From an uncultured Planctomycetaceae bacterium (GTDB taxonomy: Bacteria > Planctomycetota > Planctomycetia > Pirellulales > Pirellulaceae): 11,014 bases of DNA. Below are positions 8,630 to 11,014 of this stretch, one piece after another. Below the pieces are notes generated by a model, which had not been told where the DNA came from, ran no database searches, and saw nothing but the letters and a program-made list of their open reading frames with translations. Both the position numbers and the translations under genes were made by a program. Location: NCBI GenBank assembly GCA_937967665.1, contig CALBSZ010000042.1, forward strand, positions 1 to 11,014, written 5' to 3'. Position 1 is the stretch's first letter; each line of letters begins with the position of its first letter.

Positions 8630-9256
8630 ATGACCGCTGACCACGATTCCCAAGTCGACTTGCTGCTTGCCGAATACTATCGCCGCGTCGATGCGGGCGA
8701 AAACGTCGATCGCCAGGCGTTCTTGCAAGCGCATCCCGACTATGCCGACGAACTGGCGGAGCTGTTCGATACGTCGGATGTCGTCGACGAAATGGCCGGG
8801 CCGTTCGTCCAGGCCGGCGCAGGCAACGATCAGGAAACCGTGGTGTTCAACGGTATGACTGGTAATGGCGATGGACTCTCGTTCGACACACAACTCCTCC
8901 CCGATATTCGGGATACCAACGACCTGGCCCAGCGACGCTTTGGCGGTTACGAGTTGATCAGCGTGCTCGGCCGCGGCGGCATGGGCGTGGTCTATCGAGC
9001 GCGGCAGCTGGACCTCGACCGCATTGTGGCGGTCAAGATGATCACGTCTGGGCATTTGGCGTCGGAGAACGATGTGCAGCGTTTCTTCACCGAAGCTCAG
9101 GCCGCGGCCAGGCTGGAGCATCCGAATATCGTCACGGTCTATCAGTTTGGCGAGCAGGACGGTTTTCATTATTACTCCATGGACCTGATCGAAGGAACGG
9201 ATCTGGCGCAGTTGACTCGCGAGGGACCACTGGAGAGCAAGACCGCGGCACGCTAG
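8630..9256 (+). CDS. Ser/Thr protein kinase, N-terminal part (ATP-binding lobe), ended by an in-frame TAG
   Basis: The first 208 residues of a Hanks-type kinase. Residues 1-100 are the acidic N-terminal region typical of planctomycete kinases (LLLAEYYRRVDAGE..., HPDYADELAELF). The kinase domain begins at GGYELISVLGRGGMGVVYRA, with the glycine-rich loop GRGGMG at 114-119. The ATP-anchoring lysine is K136 in VAVKM, the helix-C glutamate is probably E155 (FFTEAQAAARLEHPNIV), and the hinge region is MDLIEGTDL (~184-192). The frame then hits TAG at 9254-9256, directly before the helix leading to the HRD loop. The next codon resumes an uninterrupted kinase sequence in the same phase, so this is one gene split by a single stop. 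On its own the fragment has no catalytic loop and cannot be an active kinase. The ATG at 8630 lacks a strong Shine-Dalgarno sequence but preserves the family's normal N-terminus. Confidence 0.85.
   Translation: MTADHDSQVDLLLAEYYRRVDAGENVDRQAFLQAHPDYADELAELFDTSDVVDEMAGPFVQAGAGNDQETVVFNGMTGNGDGLSFDTQLLPDIRDTNDLAQRRFGGYELISVLGRGGMGVVYRARQLDLDRIVAVKMITSGHLASENDVQRFFTEAQAAARLEHPNIVTVYQFGEQDGFHYYSMDLIEGTDLAQLTREGPLESKTAAR
9254..9256 (+). other. In-frame amber codon interrupting the kinase domain
   Basis: The reading frames 8630-9253 and 9257-10768 are in the same phase, separated only by TAG. The flanks read ...LESKTAAR / LKIVGEAEQFAHDHG..., which is continuous kinase sequence without insertion or deletion. 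Related kinases have a sense codon here; a Tyr codon (TAC or TAT) is one substitution away, but the ancestral residue is a guess. TAG is used as the real stop of dnaG, rpoD and the zinc-ribbon gene in this window, so a genome-wide reassignment is unlikely. Confidence 0.9.
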
Positions 9257-10768
9257 TTGAAGATTGTCGGCGAGGCGGAGCAGTTCGCCCATGATCACGG
9301 TATCCTGCATCGCGACTTGAAGCCGGCGAACGTTCTGATCGATGAACGGGACCGCCCATTGGTCACGGATTTCGGTCTGGCCAAGCACATCAATCGCGAA
9401 TCGCAACTGACCGATACCGGCGCGGCCATCGGCACTCCCGCGTACATGTCGCCGGAACAGGCCTCCGCCAGGCACGACTTGATTGGACGCGCATCGGATG
9501 TCTATTCCCTGGGCGCCGTGCTGTTCGTGCTGCTAACGGGAAGAACGCCATTCTGCGGTGAAACCATCGTCGACACGATTTCGGATGTGCTTCACAAGGC
9601 GCCGCCCATGCCGCGCGCCTTGAATCCGGCGGTCCATCGCGATCTGGAATCGATTTGTCTCAAGTGCCTGTCGAAGGATCCCGCGGACCGCTATCCGTCG
9701 GCGCAGGCCCTGTCTGACGACCTGGAACGCTTCCTGGATGGTGAACCCGTGGAAGCGAAACCGGTCGGACCGCTTACCCAACTCTGGAATTGGAGCCGTA
9801 ACGTACCGGTCATCGCCGCGATTACCGGTCGGCATGCCGTACGCCCCACCATGGGGCAGCGGCGCGCGAATCTGGGCATCATCCTGACGCCGCTGCTGCT
9901 ACTGGCTGGACTGCTGGTTTGGCAGGCGGTCCCCGAGGTCATGCCGCCTCAGGTGCGAATTGCTTCGGCCGCGCAGGGCGGAGTTTACTACCGGTTCAGT
10001 AACGAAGTGGCCGAGCGCTTGCGCGGTGATATCAAGCAGAAGGTCTCGGTCTTGGAGACGGAAGGTTCGGTGGACAACGTGCGGCTGCTAGTGGAACGCC
10101 AGGCGGAAGTGGCCTTGGTCCAGGCGGATATCGTGTCGGCCGATCAGATTTCCGTGGTCGCTCCACTCTACTACGACGTCGTTCATGTGATTGTCCGGCG
10201 AGGTCGCGGTATCACGCGCGTCGAAGACCTGGTCGGGCACGCCGTGGCGCTCGGCGCGCCCGGGTCGGGGATGCAGGAAAGCGCGCGCCGACTGCTGTCG
10301 TTTTATGACATCTCACCGGCACAGCTGACGCAAACGGCGAATCACTTTACCCGTCTGCTGGAAGACGAGTCGTTGGCTGCCACCATCGTCACCACCGGCG
10401 AGAGCAGTGAAGACCTGCATCGCGTGCTGCGTTTCCGCGACTTCGAATTGCTGGAACTTGATCGCGGCCGCATCCGCGACCTTGCCCTGCACGACCCGTC
10501 GTTTTTGCCCGTGACCATTCCAGCCCATACCTTCCCGCACCAGGACCGCGATATCGAAACTGTGGGGACCGTCTCGTTCCTGGCGGTCCGGAACGACGCC
10601 AGGAACATACTCGTACGGACCGTGCTGCAGTCGCTTTACAAAGACGATCAGTTGGTCAAGTCCTACGGACTGTTTTCCCGCTCCGACGCCGCCAAATGGC
10701 GCGGCTTCGCCTTTCATCCCGAAGCCCATCGTTTCTTCAGCGCCGCCGTGCCGACCCCCAATCGGTAA
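9257..10768 (+). CDS. Ser/Thr kinase C-lobe fused through a transmembrane helix to a TAXI-type solute-binding domain
   Basis: Continues the kinase frame right after the TAG; its first codon is TTG, with no ribosome-binding site nearby, so independent translation is doubtful. Numbering from that TTG: catalytic loop HRDLKPAN (18-25), metal-binding DFG (38-40), activation-segment GTPAYMSPE (59-67), helix-F DVYSLG (81-86) and the closing DPADRYPSAQ region (141-150). A linker (~165-205) with the W-x-W pattern of planctomycete kinases leads to one hydrophobic segment (LGIILTPLLLLAGLLVWQA, 206-224). Residues ~232-500 resemble TAXI-family TRAP solute receptors: AAQGGVYYRFSNEVAERL, TEGSVDNVRLL, AEVALVQADI, YYDVVHVIVRRG, LVGHAVALGAPGSGMQESARRLL, and near the end TVGTVSFLAVRND and FHPEAHRFF. 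No TRAP permease is present in the window, so sensing rather than transport is inferred. With the TAG read as sense, the full product would be about 712 residues, with the kinase inside and the TAXI domain outside the cytoplasm. Confidence 0.85.
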   Translation: MKIVGEAEQFAHDHGILHRDLKPANVLIDERDRPLVTDFGLAKHINRESQLTDTGAAIGTPAYMSPEQASARHDLIGRASDVYSLGAVLFVLLTGRTPFCGETIVDTISDVLHKAPPMPRALNPAVHRDLESICLKCLSKDPADRYPSAQALSDDLERFLDGEPVEAKPVGPLTQLWNWSRNVPVIAAITGRHAVRPTMGQRRANLGIILTPLLLLAGLLVWQAVPEVMPPQVRIASAAQGGVYYRFSNEVAERLRGDIKQKVSVLETEGSVDNVRLLVERQAEVALVQADIVSADQISVVAPLYYDVVHVIVRRGRGITRVEDLVGHAVALGAPGSGMQESARRLLSFYDISPAQLTQTANHFTRLLEDESLAATIVTTGESSEDLHRVLRFRDFELLELDRGRIRDLALHDPSFLPVTIPAHTFPHQDRDIETVGTVSFLAVRNDARNILVRTVLQSLYKDDQLVKSYGLFSRSDAAKWRGFAFHPEAHRFFSAAVPTPNR

Positions 10769-11014
10769 TCGTGCGGCGTTGACCCCCGATCGACGGAAGG
10801 GAGTCAGGATGGCTTTATCGCGACGCGGTTTGAAGGTAGAATCGGTGCCCGACGGATCCTCTGCGACAAGACGATGCTGTCGCTCGGCAGCAGCGCAGAG
10901 AATTTCCTATTGGTTGGTTACTGGTTTGAATCGGCACCTGGTGCGAACCTGCTCACGGAACAAGGGTCGTGACAGGTGTCGTCATGGGTGTCGCGCGCCC
11001 TGGCAAATCGAGCA
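10769..11014. other. Unassigned end of window
   Basis: No gene, RNA or clear terminator is recognised after the kinase stop. An ATG at 10809 with GGGAG upstream opens a frame to the window edge, but its 68 codons give an unnatural Arg/Cys-rich product. In the kinase phase a small frame (ATG 10874 to TGA 10972) also exists without a ribosome-binding site. Neither is called. Confidence 0.4.

Noticed and set aside
9257..10768. Independent gene starting at TTG 9257
   Set aside because: No Shine-Dalgarno sequence at useful distance, and the first residues are mid-kinase sequence continuous with the upstream frame; it is better read as the second half of one interrupted gene.
10874..10972. Small frame in the kinase phase after its TAA stop, open for 68 codons
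   Set aside because: No ribosome-binding site, no motif, and the TAXI domain already ends at its usual C-terminal region before the TAA, so a second readthrough is not needed.
10809..11014. Open frame to the window edge with GGGAG upstream
   Set aside because: The translated product is very rich in Arg and Cys with no recognisable motif. In GC-rich DNA a stop-free run of 68 codons is not significant.

Overview
The window most likely comes from a planctomycete, probably of the Pirellulales type. It is moderately GC-rich. It pairs an ECF sigma factor with a 'planctomycete-style' Ser/Thr kinase, and it has a C4 zinc-ribbon coiled-coil gene next to rpoD. The taxonomic call is inferred from gene types and context, not from a search.

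Left half (1-5007), minus strand: a housekeeping block. A near-consensus sigma-70 promoter (TTGACC-17 bp-TATAAT, 4756-4784) precedes dnaG (primase) and rpoD (primary sigma factor), which form the classical macromolecular-synthesis pair. A textbook intrinsic terminator (916-947) ends the unit. Downstream, on the same strand, is a coiled-coil protein with a C4 zinc ribbon (COG1579/CdsZ family). Between the next gene and dnaG lies a 421-bp gap holding the promoter, a small leader hairpin and a perfect 18-bp inverted repeat that looks like a REP/MITE-type element.

Middle (5008-7753): an exported DUF885 protein with an HExxPGHH metallopeptidase-like motif (minus) diverges from a TPR lipoprotein (plus). 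The shared upstream region carries an 8-bp inverted repeat.

Right half (7891-10768), plus strand: a signalling cassette. An ECF sigma factor is followed by a Hanks-type Ser/Thr kinase whose frame continues through a transmembrane segment into a TAXI-type (TRAP solute-receptor) ligand-binding domain. This arrangement suggests a one-protein receptor: outside ligand, membrane, inside kinase, with the neighbouring sigma factor as a plausible target. The kinase frame is broken once by an in-frame TAG (9254-9256), inside the catalytic domain just before the HRD loop, while all catalytic motifs on both sides are intact. Whether this is a young pseudogene, a sequencing error or recoding cannot be settled from this sequence. 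Three genes here terminate with TAG, which argues against a reassigned code.

The last 246 bases contain nothing that can be assigned securely.
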